DNA of 33,108 nt, taken from the NCBI RefSeq assembly GCF_000420245.1, contig NZ_ATUO01000023.1, positions 1 to 33,108 on the forward strand. The letters are read 5' to 3'. The stretch comes from Psychromonas hadalis ATCC BAA-638. Its GTDB lineage: Bacteria > Pseudomonadota > Gammaproteobacteria > Enterobacterales > Psychromonadaceae. A model generated the notes under the pieces. That model saw nothing but the letters and a program-made list of their open reading frames with translations. It was not told where the DNA came from and did no database searches. Both the position numbers and the translations under genes were made by a program. The stretch's first letter is position 1; the number at the start of each line of letters is the position of its first letter. Below are positions 17,765-26,727 of the stretch, one piece after another.

Positions 17765-17905
17765 ATAGTCTAATATTACGCAGGGAAAACAGACAAGTTC
17801 AAGGCGAAAGCTGATGTAAATGGTTATTCCCTTTGCAAAGTTTTCAACGCAGAAATTGTTTGTTTTAACCAGTAAGATTGATCAGTTATTTAGTGGAGTT
17901 GGTAT
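17745..17905. mobile_element. MITE-like element between NRDE gene and slyX
   Basis: The ends are inverted: ATACCAATTTCACTAA at 17745 against TTAGTGGAGTTGGTAT ending at 17905 (14 of 16 match), with TTGA/TCAG beyond. The 161-bp interior encodes nothing credible. Its left end supplies the stop of the NRDE gene and its right end touches the slyX stop. Terminal sequences of this kind are, from memory, common in marine gammaproteobacteria; no database check was made. No clear target duplication is seen. Confidence 0.6.
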
Positions 17906-18114
17906 TAGTAATGAGGCGGGCGCATCTCAACTTGATCAATACCACCGTCATCAGGCTCTGATTCTTTTAGTTTTTCTACTAAATAGGCAACTTGTTCGGT
18001 GAGAATTTGTAATTTACGCTGTTGTTCAAAAACTTCACTGTTTAATATTTCAATATTGTCATCTTGAAAGGCAACTTTCATCTCTAACTGTTCAATACGG
18101 CTTTCTGTGGTCAT
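17905..18114 (-). CDS. slyX: SlyX family protein
   Basis: A 69-residue coiled-coil protein (72 in E. coli). MTTESRIEQLEMKVAFQDDN starts the heptad-rich region, and the C terminus ends in PPHY, the family signature. The start at 18114 is chosen by alignment; a GGAAA sequence lies just upstream, while an in-frame ATG at 18171 would begin inside the neighbouring repeat. SlyX has no settled function; it usually lies near FKBP-type isomerases, and here an FKBP gene lies 1.5 kb away. The gene fits tightly between two MITE-like elements, the stop codon abutting one and the start 20 bp from the other. Confidence 0.9.
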   Translation of the reverse strand: MTTESRIEQLEMKVAFQDDNIEILNSEVFEQQRKLQILTEQVAYLVEKLKESEPDDGGIDQVEMRPPHY

Positions 18115-18133
18115 TATTTTTCCAGTACGTTTG

Positions 18134-18396
18134 TATACCCATGTTACATCAAGATGCTTTGTCAGGCACAAGCTCGATAATCAGAACAAGGCGTAACATG
18201 AGGTAATTGTTATTCACTTTTTGAATGTTGCAACGCTGGGCTGGTTTTCGAGCTTGCGCCCCGTAGGGCGAGGAAACTTGCACCAACCTGCGTTGTTATA
18301 AAATTTCGATTTAGATCAACTATACTTCAATTTTATGCCTAGCATTTGGGCACAATTTTCCTTGCTGACTTTGTATCTTGAAGTATCATGGGTATA
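18134..18396. mobile_element. MITE-like element between slyX and WD40 gene
   Basis: A 263-bp unit with imperfect inverted ends: TATACCCATGTTACATCAAG at the left and, read in reverse, TATACCCATGATACTTCAAG at the right. The centre (about 18230-18297) has nested complementary blocks (CAACGC/GCGTTG, CGCCC gta GGGCG). No transposase is encoded. If the outer TA pairs are target bases it would fit an IS630/mariner-like TA insertion, which is an inference. The right end overlaps the 3' end of the WD40 gene and gives its last three residues and stop. Confidence 0.7.
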
Positions 18397-19372
18397 AAGG
18401 CCAGATTTCAAGAAATCCAGCGGAGCTTTCAGTGGCAATTTTGTCACCGTCCCATAATGTGGCAGAGTATACTACAGCTGTTTTCGGGCGTGTCTCTTTT
18501 CTTGGTGTCACCATCCACTTTTGTAAACTCAATCCACTTTTTACATCCCATAAACGTACCGTTTTAGTGCCATTTCCAGTCAATAACTGCTTGCCATCAT
18601 TAATAAAACGTACAGAGGAGAAAATAGATTGTCGTGCTGTGTAGATTAAACTACTTTGTAGCTCGCCGGTTTCTATATTCCAGATTTGTGATGCTTTTTG
18701 AGTATCCGCAATAAAAGCATAACGTCCTTTATCTTCTAATCTGACCATTGAAATCCGATGTTTAAAATTAAACTGTTGAATAATTTGCGCTGTTTTTGTA
18801 TTCCATAAAAAAGCACGATGGTCGTTTCCCCCAGAGAGTGCGTACAGTCCATTGGCGGACATATCAACACTGTTCACCTTTTCGGTATGAATCGGCATCT
18901 CTAATCGACGACCTGTTTTTAAATCAATATGAACTACTTTACCATTTACTTGTCCATACAAAACGTAACGCCCATTTGCAGATATTCGGATATCACGAAT
19001 GGGGGAATCGCTGACTTGATAAAAGCCAACAGATTGGCCAGTTTTGATGTCCCAAATAGCAAATTCACGTCGACTGGCAGAGAGTGCATGGCTGTTGTTT
19101 GCAGAGATGCGCACTATATAGACATCGTTATTTTCTGCATTACGATGTTGCCATTGATAAAGCAACTTATTATTGCGGTTATCCCAAAGGCCTAATCCAT
19201 GATGAATGGATGAGGTAATGGAGTAGTCTCCATTTTGTGAGATTTCAGCTGCAAATGCGCCCTCTACAGCATGTTCATATTGCTGTAATGGCGTATCTGA
19301 TTGCGAACAAGAGAAAACAAAAATGAGACTCAGCAATAAAAAAAACGATTTTAAAGGTAATTTTAATAACAT
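18386..19372 (-). CDS. WD40-repeat lipoprotein
   Basis: A 328-residue protein with a signal peptide MLLKLPLKSFFLLLSLIFVF and a Cys at SCSQS, a plausible lipobox though with Phe at -2, so a lipid-anchored envelope protein is likely. About six to seven WD-type repeats follow, with ends such as LGLWDN, FAIWDIKTG, FLWNTKT, SQIWNIETG and VRLWDVKSG, which should form a beta propeller for protein contacts. Function unknown. It lies beside an FKBP-type isomerase gene (divergent) and slyX, hinting at envelope protein folding. The final residues LYP and stop come from the MITE-like element 18134-18396. Confidence 0.8.
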   Translation of the reverse strand: MLLKLPLKSFFLLLSLIFVFSCSQSDTPLQQYEHAVEGAFAAEISQNGDYSITSSIHHGLGLWDNRNNKLLYQWQHRNAENNDVYIVRISANNSHALSASRREFAIWDIKTGQSVGFYQVSDSPIRDIRISANGRYVLYGQVNGKVVHIDLKTGRRLEMPIHTEKVNSVDMSANGLYALSGGNDHRAFLWNTKTAQIIQQFNFKHRISMVRLEDKGRYAFIADTQKASQIWNIETGELQSSLIYTARQSIFSSVRFINDGKQLLTGNGTKTVRLWDVKSGLSLQKWMVTPRKETRPKTAVVYSATLWDGDKIATESSAGFLEIWPLYP

Positions 19373-19441
19373 TCGATAATTAACTTTTGGTGAAAATAAT
19401 CATTAAGGTTAGTATATACCAACAGATTTTGATAGTGACTT

Positions 19442-19542
19442 AGGAATCGTTACACAATAACTTGCGCTAAATCGTTTTCAAAAAGCCTGAAATGACTGGT
19501 TATTTTGAAAACAAAAGCGCAAGTAATTTTGAAGCCGATTCT
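19442..19542 (+). repeat. 101-bp palindromic dispersed element, copy 2 (FKBP leader)
   Basis: Same 101-bp unit as 265-365, same orientation, with four differences seen by hand. It begins AGGAATCG and ends CCGATTCT and folds through CTTGCGCT/AGCGCAAG and the GTTTTCAAAA/TTTTGAAAAC arms. It ends 45 bp before the FKBP gene start, so as at purH it lies just upstream of a rightward gene. Confidence 0.8.
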
Positions 19543-19587
19543 TAATGTTAACTATCAGCAAGTTTAATATAAATATTTGGAGTAACA

Positions 19588-20331
19588 ATGAAAAACGTAT
19601 TTAAGGTTTCTTTATTAGCTGCCGCTGTTGCATTTACAGTGGGTTGTAATGAAAAAACACCAGAAACAAACGTTTCTTTTGAAGATAGCCAAGAAAAAGC
19701 GGCTTACGCAATTGGTGCATCATTTGCGAGCTATGTGAATACCACGCTTGAGAAACAAGCTGAGTTTGGTATGGCGTTAGATAAAGAGATTATCTTAAAA
19801 GGCATTTCTGACAAGTTACGCGATAAATCACAAATGACGGAAGAAGAGATGATTGAAACACTTAAAGCATATGATGCTGAAGTGAAAATAGCCGCTGAAA
19901 AGCAGCAAGTAGAAAAAATTGCAAAAGCGGCTGAAACTGCCAAAACTTTTTTAGCTGATAACGCTAAACTTGAAGGTGTAACGGTTACAGAGTCTGGCTT
20001 ACAGTATTCTGTTATCACTAAAGTAGATGGTCCTAAACCAACAGCAGAAGATACTGTTTCAGTTCATTATGTAGGTACTTTAGTTGACGGTACTGAGTTT
20101 GATAGTTCTGTGAAACGTGGTCAACCTGCTAAATTCCCACTTAACCGTGTTATTGCGGGTTGGACTGAAGGTGTTCAGTTAATGAGTGTTGGCGAGAAAT
20201 ACAAGTTTGTTATTCCTGCTGAGCTAGGATACGGCGAACAAGGTGCAGGCTCTATTCCTCCTGGTTCAACACTTATTTTTGAAGTGGAATTATTAGAAAT
20301 TGTAGCGGTTGAAACGCCTGCAGCTGAGTAA
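19588..20331 (+). CDS. FKBP-type peptidyl-prolyl isomerase, FkpA-like lipoprotein
   Basis: A 247-residue folding helper of the cell envelope that turns prolyl bonds. The signal peptide MKNVFKVSLLAAAVAFTVGC ends in a lipobox (TVGC), so the protein should be lipid-anchored, unlike soluble periplasmic FkpA of E. coli. The helical dimerisation domain (about residues 30-125, QEKAAYAIGASFASYVNTTL) is followed by the FKBP domain (about 140-240) with VSVHYVGTLVDGTEFDSS, FPLNRVIAGWTEGVQLM, YGEQGAGSIPPGSTLIFEVE. GGAG lies upstream of the ATG. The slyX gene nearby matches the classic slyX-fkpA neighbourhood. Confidence 0.93.
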   Translation: MKNVFKVSLLAAAVAFTVGCNEKTPETNVSFEDSQEKAAYAIGASFASYVNTTLEKQAEFGMALDKEIILKGISDKLRDKSQMTEEEMIETLKAYDAEVKIAAEKQQVEKIAKAAETAKTFLADNAKLEGVTVTESGLQYSVITKVDGPKPTAEDTVSVHYVGTLVDGTEFDSSVKRGQPAKFPLNRVIAGWTEGVQLMSVGEKYKFVIPAELGYGEQGAGSIPPGSTLIFEVELLEIVAVETPAAE

Positions 20332-20351
20332 TCTGAACGAAGGCTTCTGTT

Positions 20352-20409
20352 GGACGTAGGACTTCAGTCCTGCCTTGTTCACTATTAGCGTAGCTAAAGC
20401 AACACGTCC
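20352..20409. repeat. REP-like composite unit after the FKBP gene
   Basis: A 58-bp unit bounded by GGACGT and ACGTCC. It holds the palindrome GGACTTCAGTCC and the second motif TAGCTAAAGC. In reverse it is close to the unit at 26932-26996. It lies about 20 bp after the FKBP stop. Confidence 0.75.
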
Positions 20410-20714
20410 TATTTTCTTTTTAGGTTTGTGCACAAGAGTCAGCGCTCTAGCTCCGCAATATTTTTTTTTTGCTTGTTTTTATGGGGTCAAGAGAAAAAAG
20501 AGCGACCACGAAGGAACGAAGTTAACGAAGAAGAGCGTGGGAAATGTGTAATATTTATTGCTGTTCTCTGTGCCTTCGTGGTGTTTCTTTTGTTTTGGAT
20601 GAAGATTTTTAGCCCGGTGATTGTTCACAGTGTTTGCTGTTGTTTCTATCCTCGCTTTTACTGTATCCTTATCGCCTTATAAATTGAGGTGGTTGTTTAA
20701 GGTGAGAATTTAAT
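20410..20714. other. Non-coding stretch with a long-range inverted repeat
   Basis: CCACGAAGG (20506-20514) and CCTTCGTGG (20573-20581) are inverted 9-bp arms 58 bp apart. A T10 run lies at 20461-20470. An 84-codon open frame exists but is Cys- and Phe-rich with no family resemblance and no good ribosome binding site, so it is not called a gene. AGGTGAG at 20699-20705 serves the next gene. Confidence 0.5.
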
Positions 20715-21926
20715 ATGGTAAATATGTGGGATGTAATCATTATTGGTGCAGGTGCATCGGGGCTAATGTGTGCAATTGAAGCGGGCAAGCGTGGCCGTAA
20801 AGTGTTGCTATTAGATCACGCTAAACGTGCAGGACAAAAAATTATTATGAGTGGAGGGGGTCGTTGTAACTTCACTAACCTCTATGTTGAACCCCATCAT
20901 TTTCTTTGTGATAATCCCCATTTTGTAAAATCAGCACTGAGTCGTTATAGCCAGTGGGATTTTATTGCGTTGGTGGATAAACACAATATCAGCTGGCATG
21001 AGCGCGACCATGGTCAGCTATTTTGTGATGATAGTGCCAAGCAGATCATCAAAATGTTATTAGATGAAGCGCACAGTGCCGGCGTAAAAGTACAACTGCA
21101 GTGTGAAATATTTTCTCAGCAACAACTTAGTGATAACCATTATAGCTTACAAACTAAGTCGGGCTCCTATGAGTGTCAATCATTAGTGGTTGCAACGGGT
21201 GGTTTATCGTTGCCTAAAATGGGCGCTACCCCTCTTGCTTATAAAATTGCTGATTATTATCAATTGCCTGTGAAAGCAACACGCGCAGGGTTAGTACCCT
21301 TCACTTTACATCAAGCACAAAAAGAGAAGTTTGCTGATCTTTCTGGTATTAGCTTTCCTGCTCGTGCCAGTTGTGACATAAAAGTGGGTAAAAAAACCAA
21401 ACAGATAAGCTTTACAGAAGCGCTATTATTTACTCATCGCGGTTTAAGTGGTCCTGTTATTTTACAAATATCAAATTACTGGCAGGCGGGAGAACCATTA
21501 ATATTGGATCTTCTACCTAAGTTAGATCTTTTCAAAGAGCTTTTATTTACCCAGCAAAAACGTCCTGAACTGGGTCTGAAAACGCTGCTTAGTCAGCAAC
21601 TACCGAAACGTGTGGTGGAATGTTTGTTAGAAAGCGCTGCAATTAATAGTGTGCCATTGAAACAATATAATGAGAAACAGCTGCAACGAGTAAGTGAACT
21701 GTTTCATCAATGGCAACCGCAAATTAATGGTACAGAGGGATATCGCACCGCTGAGGTGACCTTAGGCGGTATTGATACCGATGTTATCTCATCAAAAACA
21801 ATGCAATGTAAATCAGTACAAGGGCTCTATTTTATCGGTGAGGCGTTAGATGTCACGGGTTGGTTAGGTGGGTTTAATTTTCAATTCGCGTGGAGCAGTG
21901 GTTGGGCCGCAGGGCAGGTTGTTTAA
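20715..21926 (+). CDS. YhiN/HI0933-type FAD flavoprotein
   Basis: A 403-residue NAD(P)/FAD-dependent oxidoreductase. The FAD-binding Rossmann motif is VIIIGAGASGLMCAIEAGKR near the N terminus; SGGGRCNFTN is the family signature; the second FAD region reads GLYFIGEALDVTGWLGGFNF. YhiN-like proteins are widespread but their substrate in most bacteria is not known; a distant relative acts in bile acid reduction. It stands alone between a repeat region and a convergent c-di-GMP gene. Confidence 0.9.
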   Translation: MVNMWDVIIIGAGASGLMCAIEAGKRGRKVLLLDHAKRAGQKIIMSGGGRCNFTNLYVEPHHFLCDNPHFVKSALSRYSQWDFIALVDKHNISWHERDHGQLFCDDSAKQIIKMLLDEAHSAGVKVQLQCEIFSQQQLSDNHYSLQTKSGSYECQSLVVATGGLSLPKMGATPLAYKIADYYQLPVKATRAGLVPFTLHQAQKEKFADLSGISFPARASCDIKVGKKTKQISFTEALLFTHRGLSGPVILQISNYWQAGEPLILDLLPKLDLFKELLFTQQKRPELGLKTLLSQQLPKRVVECLLESAAINSVPLKQYNEKQLQRVSELFHQWQPQINGTEGYRTAEVTLGGIDTDVISSKTMQCKSVQGLYFIGEALDVTGWLGGFNFQFAWSSGWAAGQVV

Positions 21927-21928
21927 CG

Positions 21929-21970
21929 AAAAAACGCGGGCAGATCAAGTCTTAGCTTTAATCTGTCCCG
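21929..21970 (-). terminator. Leftward terminator after the GGDEF/EAL gene
   Basis: CGGGCAGAT and ATCTGTCCCG pair with one bulged base; read leftward the stem is followed by GCG and six T. It lies in the 55-bp gap between the convergent YhiN-like and GGDEF/EAL genes and could serve both. Confidence 0.7.
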
Positions 21971-21981
21971 ATTTAAATTAT

Positions 21982-23736
21982 CTATTGTGCTTTAAGCAGT
22001 GTTTCAAACTCTATTGTACTGATCGGTTTTGAAAATAGGTATCCTTGATAATATTCACACTGCTCAGTTGCAAGCAGTTGGCGTTGCTCTTCATGTTCAA
22101 CACCCTCTGCCACAATTTTCATTCCTAAGTTTTGTCCTAGCTGAATAATGGTTCTCACCACCATGTGATCGTCACGGTTACTGACGCAGTTATCAATGAA
22201 ACACTTATCAATTTTTAATACATCCAGTGGCAGTCTTGCTATTTGGCTGAGTGATGAGTAACCCGTGCCAAAATCATCGAGCGCAAGGCTTACGCCTAAT
22301 TCTTTCAACTGTTTAAGGATATTAATATTGTACTCTTGATCGTGTATTAGCCAGCTTTCTGTTTGCTCTATCTCTAACCATTGTGGTTCGCAGTTGCTTT
22401 TGTTTAATATTGCTTGCACCGTCGCGGTGAAATTAGGCTCTGTAAGTTGTATTGAAGAGACGTTTACTGCAATGTTTTCTAGGCAATATTGTGTTTTCCA
22501 TTGACTCATTTGTATACAAACCTGCTCTAACACCCATTGACCGATGGGAATTATTTCGCGATTCTGTTCGGCAATGGGAATAAATTCAAATGGGCTAATT
22601 AAGCCATACTTAGGGTGCAACCAACGTAGTAGTGCCTCAGCAGAAAATATTTTTCCAGATTGTATATCAACTTTGGGTTGGTAGAGTAAAAACAGTTGCT
22701 GTTTTTCTATTGCATTTTTAAGGTCTGATTCTAACTCATTGCGTCGTGCAATCGTTTCTATAAATTGTTTTTCAAAGTAGGTGAAGGCGCTTTTACCTAT
22801 GGATTTTGATTGATACATTGCTAAATCAGCATAACTACACAGTATTTCAATGTCATTACTGTCATCAGGCAGAAATGATATACCGACACAAGCTGAGATA
22901 TAATATTTTTTGTTATTCAGCAGGTAGGGCTGTTTTTCTGTGGCAATTATCTGCTTTGTTAGCTTATCTGTCTGTTGGTGTAACTCATCTTGGTCACACA
23001 CTAAAAATGCAAATTCATCCCCCCATAAACGGTACGGTTTACCCATCTTCTCTAAGCGTTTGGCAACTAAACATAACATCTCATCTCCCGCTAAGTGACC
23101 CAGTTGATCATTAATACTTTTAAAACTATCGAGATCAATAATGATCAGTGCAAACGCTTGTTGTTGCTCTTGCAGTGAGTGCATATGTTTCATTATTTTT
23201 TTTCGGTTGGGCAGGCGGGTTAAATAATCGGTATAACTTTCACTACGAAACAGGCGCATTCTATCAAGTGAACTCTGTTGGAAGTAGGTCATGATGGTAG
23301 CAAACGTTGCGATAACAATTAACTCTAAGCCGTCTTCTATCACATCCACTAGCTCATTATTTTCAAGACTTGGGAAATAAGCGCTAAGCAGTAAAAATGA
23401 GACTAAAATGGGCCACATTGTGCCAGGTAAAATAAGCAGGTAAAGAAAAGGGATAAAGGTATACATCTCTTCTATCTCTTCAATATCATTAATAAAAACA
23501 AAACCTGAAATAATTAAAACAATAACAGAAATAAAGCAGGCGTAGTATTTATAGCCTTCGGGTAAATTAAGTTGTTGGGAAAAATAAGCGCTAAAAATGA
23601 GGGTGGCGGCTGTGCCGTAAGTCATTAATGCGATTTGTGTGTGGTGTAGGCTGACAAATGTAATAAAAACAATTGCTAACAGAATTAAAAAGAGAAAGGG
23701 GAGCAGCAAGTGTTGAGCTAGTTGTCTTACATTCAC
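21982..23736 (-). CDS. Membrane GGDEF/EAL cyclic-di-GMP protein, likely phosphodiesterase
   Basis: 584 residues. Five or six membrane segments fill the first 150 residues with no clear sensor domain. The GGDEF domain (about 165-320) has DLDSFKSINDQLGH but its signature reads RLWGDEF: Trp238 replaces the first Gly and no RxxD inhibitory site precedes it, so cyclase activity is doubtful. The EAL domain (about 335-575) keeps SAEALLRW, EIEQTES, LALDDFGTGYSSL, LKIDKCFID, AEGVEH and QGYLFSKP, so it should hydrolyse c-di-GMP. This would lower c-di-GMP and favour motility over attachment. It has its own terminator. Confidence 0.9.
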   Translation of the reverse strand: MNVRQLAQHLLLPFLFLILLAIVFITFVSLHHTQIALMTYGTAATLIFSAYFSQQLNLPEGYKYYACFISVIVLIISGFVFINDIEEIEEMYTFIPFLYLLILPGTMWPILVSFLLLSAYFPSLENNELVDVIEDGLELIVIATFATIMTYFQQSSLDRMRLFRSESYTDYLTRLPNRKKIMKHMHSLQEQQQAFALIIIDLDSFKSINDQLGHLAGDEMLCLVAKRLEKMGKPYRLWGDEFAFLVCDQDELHQQTDKLTKQIIATEKQPYLLNNKKYYISACVGISFLPDDSNDIEILCSYADLAMYQSKSIGKSAFTYFEKQFIETIARRNELESDLKNAIEKQQLFLLYQPKVDIQSGKIFSAEALLRWLHPKYGLISPFEFIPIAEQNREIIPIGQWVLEQVCIQMSQWKTQYCLENIAVNVSSIQLTEPNFTATVQAILNKSNCEPQWLEIEQTESWLIHDQEYNINILKQLKELGVSLALDDFGTGYSSLSQIARLPLDVLKIDKCFIDNCVSNRDDHMVVRTIIQLGQNLGMKIVAEGVEHEEQRQLLATEQCEYYQGYLFSKPISTIEFETLLKAQ

Positions 23737-23868
23737 AAAAAAATCCTAGTTAATGACTGACTTTTAAAGATAGTTTATAAGTTCCTATTTCACCCCTTTG
23801 TTATTCATTTTTTGTGTGTATTCCCTAATGTTTTTTTTAACATCTTATTTTAGGTTGATTAATCGCCA

Positions 23869-23896
23869 TAAAAAAGCCCACAATAAAGTGGGCTTT
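23869..23896 (-). terminator. Intrinsic terminator after adhE
   Basis: AAAGCCCAC (23873-23881) pairs with GTGGGCTTT (23888-23896) around a 6-nt loop; read leftward it is followed by a T run. It lies about 30 bp after the adhE stop. Confidence 0.9.
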
Positions 23897-23927
23897 GAGT
23901 TAGTAAGGATTATATTTGTAGCCTTTG

Positions 23928-26591
23928 TTAAACTTTAGCTGATTTTTTAGCTTTGTTAATTGCTTTTTCAGCTACTTCTGCTGGCTCATCAACAACATCT
24001 GCGTAAGCTGTGCCGTAGTAAGAAGCTAATAATACTTCTTTAAGCTCTTTGATCAGTGGGTAGCGTGGGTTAGCACCAGTACACTGGTCATCAAACGCAT
24101 CTTCAGCAAGTTTGTCAACTTTAGCTAGGAACTCAGCTTCGTTAACGCCGGCAGCTTGAATTGACAGTGGAATATCTAATTCAATTTTAAGCTCTTCTAA
24201 CCAGTTAAGTAATGCATTCACTTTAGTTTCAGTATTACCTTCACGGTAACCTAAGTGCTCAGCAATTTCAGCATAACGAGCACGCGCTTTAGGGCGATCG
24301 TACTGAGAGAATGCAGCTTGTTTAGTTGGGTTATTAGTCGCGTTAAAACGAACCGTGTTAGAAATTAATAACGCATTTGCTAAACCATGTGGAATGTGGA
24401 ATTCAGCACCTAGTTTATGCGCCATTGAGTGACACACACCAAGGAAAGACTGCGCAAAAGCCATACCAGCAATGGTTGCTGCATTGTGAACTTTCTCACG
24501 AGCGATTGGGTCTTTTTTACCATTTTTGTAAGAACTTGGTAAGTATTGTTTAAGCATCTTAAGTGATTGCAGAGCGTGACCGTCTGAGAACTCATTAGCA
24601 AGAATAGAGACGTAAGCTTCCATTGCGTGCGTTACTGCATCGTAACCACCAAATGCACAAAGAGACTTAGGCATATCCATAACAAGATTTGCATCAACGA
24701 TAGCCATGTTTGGAGTTAGCTCGTAATCTGCAAGAGGGTATTTAGCGCCTGTTTTCTCATCTGTTACAACAGCGAACGGTGTTACTTCAGAACCCGTACC
24801 AGAAGTCGTCGTAATACAAACTAATTCAGCTTTTTTACCCATTTTAGGGAACTTGTAGATACGTTTACGAATATCCATGAAACGCATTGATAAATCTTCG
24901 AAATCAGTTTCTGGATGCTCATACATAACCCACATGATTTTCGCTGCATCCATCGGTGAACCACCACCCACGGCTAAAATAAGATCAGGTTGGTAGCTAA
25001 GACAGGCTTTAGCGCCTTCTTTTACGATAGCCAGTGTCGGATCAGCTTCTACTTCATGGAATACTTCAACTTCCATGCCTTTCTCTTTTAAGATAGTACG
25101 CAAGTCATCAATGTAGCCATTGTTGAATAGGAAACGGTCAGTGACGATTAATGCACGTTTTTTATCGCTGTAATCGTCCATTGCGATTGGTAAACAACCA
25201 CGACGGAAGTAGATAGATTTTGGTAGTTTATGCCACAACATATTTTCAGCTCGCTTAGCAATGATTTTCTTATTAATAAGATGTTTAGGACCTACATTTT
25301 CAGAGACGGCATTACCACCCCAAGAACCACAACCCAGTGTTAAAGAGGGTGCTAGTTCGAAGTTGTAAAGGTCGCCAATACCACCTTGAGATGCAGGTGT
25401 ATTAATAAGAATACGTGCTGTTTTCATTTTATCACCGAAGTAGGTGATACGATCTTCATTGTTATCTTGGTCAGTGTAAAGCACTGAAGTATGACCAACA
25501 CCGCCTATATCTAACACGATAGCTGCTTGACGTACTGCATCTTCAAAGTCTTTTGCTTTGAATAAACCTAACGTAGGAGATAATTTTTCATGTGCAAACT
25601 CATCATCCCAAGACGCTTCTAAACCTTCACCGATAAGAATTTTAGTGGATGTAGGCACTTTAACACCGGCAAGCTCAGCAATAATATGTGCGGGTTGGCC
25701 CACGATTGCCGCATTTAGTGCGCCATCGATAAGCAGTACTTTACGTACTTTATCAGCATCAGATTTGCTCAGCACGGCTGCGCCATATTTAGCGAAACGG
25801 TCGCGTACTGCGTCATAAACAGACTCAACAACGATTGCAGCTTGCTCAGAAGCACAGATAACACCGTTATCGAATGTTTTAGACATTAAGATAGAAGAAA
25901 CAGCACGTTTAATATCAGCTGTTTCATCAATAACAACAGGGGTATTACCCGCGCCAACACCGATTGCAGGTTTACCTGAAGAGTAAGCCGCTTTAACCAT
26001 GCCCGGGCCACCTGTAGCAAGAATCATGCTGATATCAGGGTGTTTCATTAGTTTGTTAGAAAGGTCAACAGAAGGAACATCAATCCAGCCGATAATATCT
26101 TTTGGTGCACCTGCTTTAACTGCGGCATCAAGAACGATTTTAGCCGCAAAGTTAGTTGAATTTTTAGCACGTGGATGTGGTGAAAAGATACAGCCATTAC
26201 GTGTTTTAAGACAGATTAAAGATTTGAAAATAGCAGTAGATGTTGGGTTTGTTGTTGGTACGATTGCACAAACAATCCCTAGTGGCTCAGCGATAGTGAT
26301 GGTACCACCTTCATCGTTACGATCGATGATGCCACAGGTTTTTTCATTTTTATATTTATTGTAAATGAATTCAGACGCGAAGTGGTTTTTAATCACTTTA
26401 TCTTCCATGATGCCCATGCCTGTTTCTTCCGCCGCCATTTTAGCCAGTTCAATACGTGCCGTTGAGGCAGCTAAAGAGGCAGCACGGAAGATTTTATCAA
26501 CCTGCTCTTGTGAAAAAGTAGCAAACTCTTGCTGTGCGATTTTAACGCGCGCTACCATTTCATTTAATTCAGCAACATTACTTACTGTCAT
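23928..26591 (-). CDS. adhE: Bifunctional acetaldehyde-CoA / alcohol dehydrogenase
   Basis: Reduces acetyl-CoA to acetaldehyde and then ethanol with two NADH, the main route for redox balance in fermentation; the enzyme forms long spirosomes. At 887 residues it matches E. coli AdhE (891). The N-terminal aldehyde dehydrogenase part carries the catalytic Cys in NGVICASEQAAIVVE; the linker leads to an iron alcohol dehydrogenase part with VGGGSPMDAAKIMW, TTSGTGSEVTPFAV and the iron ligands in CHSMAHKLGAEFHIPHG. The lysine-rich tail is slightly unusual. Upstream sites for FNR (26728) and perhaps ArcA (26749) fit anaerobic expression. Single gene with terminator. Confidence 0.98.
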   Translation of the reverse strand: MTVSNVAELNEMVARVKIAQQEFATFSQEQVDKIFRAASLAASTARIELAKMAAEETGMGIMEDKVIKNHFASEFIYNKYKNEKTCGIIDRNDEGGTITIAEPLGIVCAIVPTTNPTSTAIFKSLICLKTRNGCIFSPHPRAKNSTNFAAKIVLDAAVKAGAPKDIIGWIDVPSVDLSNKLMKHPDISMILATGGPGMVKAAYSSGKPAIGVGAGNTPVVIDETADIKRAVSSILMSKTFDNGVICASEQAAIVVESVYDAVRDRFAKYGAAVLSKSDADKVRKVLLIDGALNAAIVGQPAHIIAELAGVKVPTSTKILIGEGLEASWDDEFAHEKLSPTLGLFKAKDFEDAVRQAAIVLDIGGVGHTSVLYTDQDNNEDRITYFGDKMKTARILINTPASQGGIGDLYNFELAPSLTLGCGSWGGNAVSENVGPKHLINKKIIAKRAENMLWHKLPKSIYFRRGCLPIAMDDYSDKKRALIVTDRFLFNNGYIDDLRTILKEKGMEVEVFHEVEADPTLAIVKEGAKACLSYQPDLILAVGGGSPMDAAKIMWVMYEHPETDFEDLSMRFMDIRKRIYKFPKMGKKAELVCITTTSGTGSEVTPFAVVTDEKTGAKYPLADYELTPNMAIVDANLVMDMPKSLCAFGGYDAVTHAMEAYVSILANEFSDGHALQSLKMLKQYLPSSYKNGKKDPIAREKVHNAATIAGMAFAQSFLGVCHSMAHKLGAEFHIPHGLANALLISNTVRFNATNNPTKQAAFSQYDRPKARARYAEIAEHLGYREGNTETKVNALLNWLEELKIELDIPLSIQAAGVNEAEFLAKVDKLAEDAFDDQCTGANPRYPLIKELKEVLLASYYGTAYADVVDEPAEVAEKAINKAKKSAKV

Positions 26592-26727
26592 ATGTTTTCT
26601 CCAAAGATTTATAAAATTAAAAAGTTTAAAAGTTTAAAAATGTTTTACTAAAATTGAGGTTTTTTACAAAACGTATCTTAGTAAATAACTTTCACAATGA
26701 TTATAGAAATTTACACTTTTTGAGGTA

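Noticed and set aside
20428-20682. 84-codon open frame before the YhiN-like gene
   Set aside because: Low-complexity, rich in Cys and Phe, no family resemblance, no good ribosome binding site, and it spans a T10 run and an inverted repeat.
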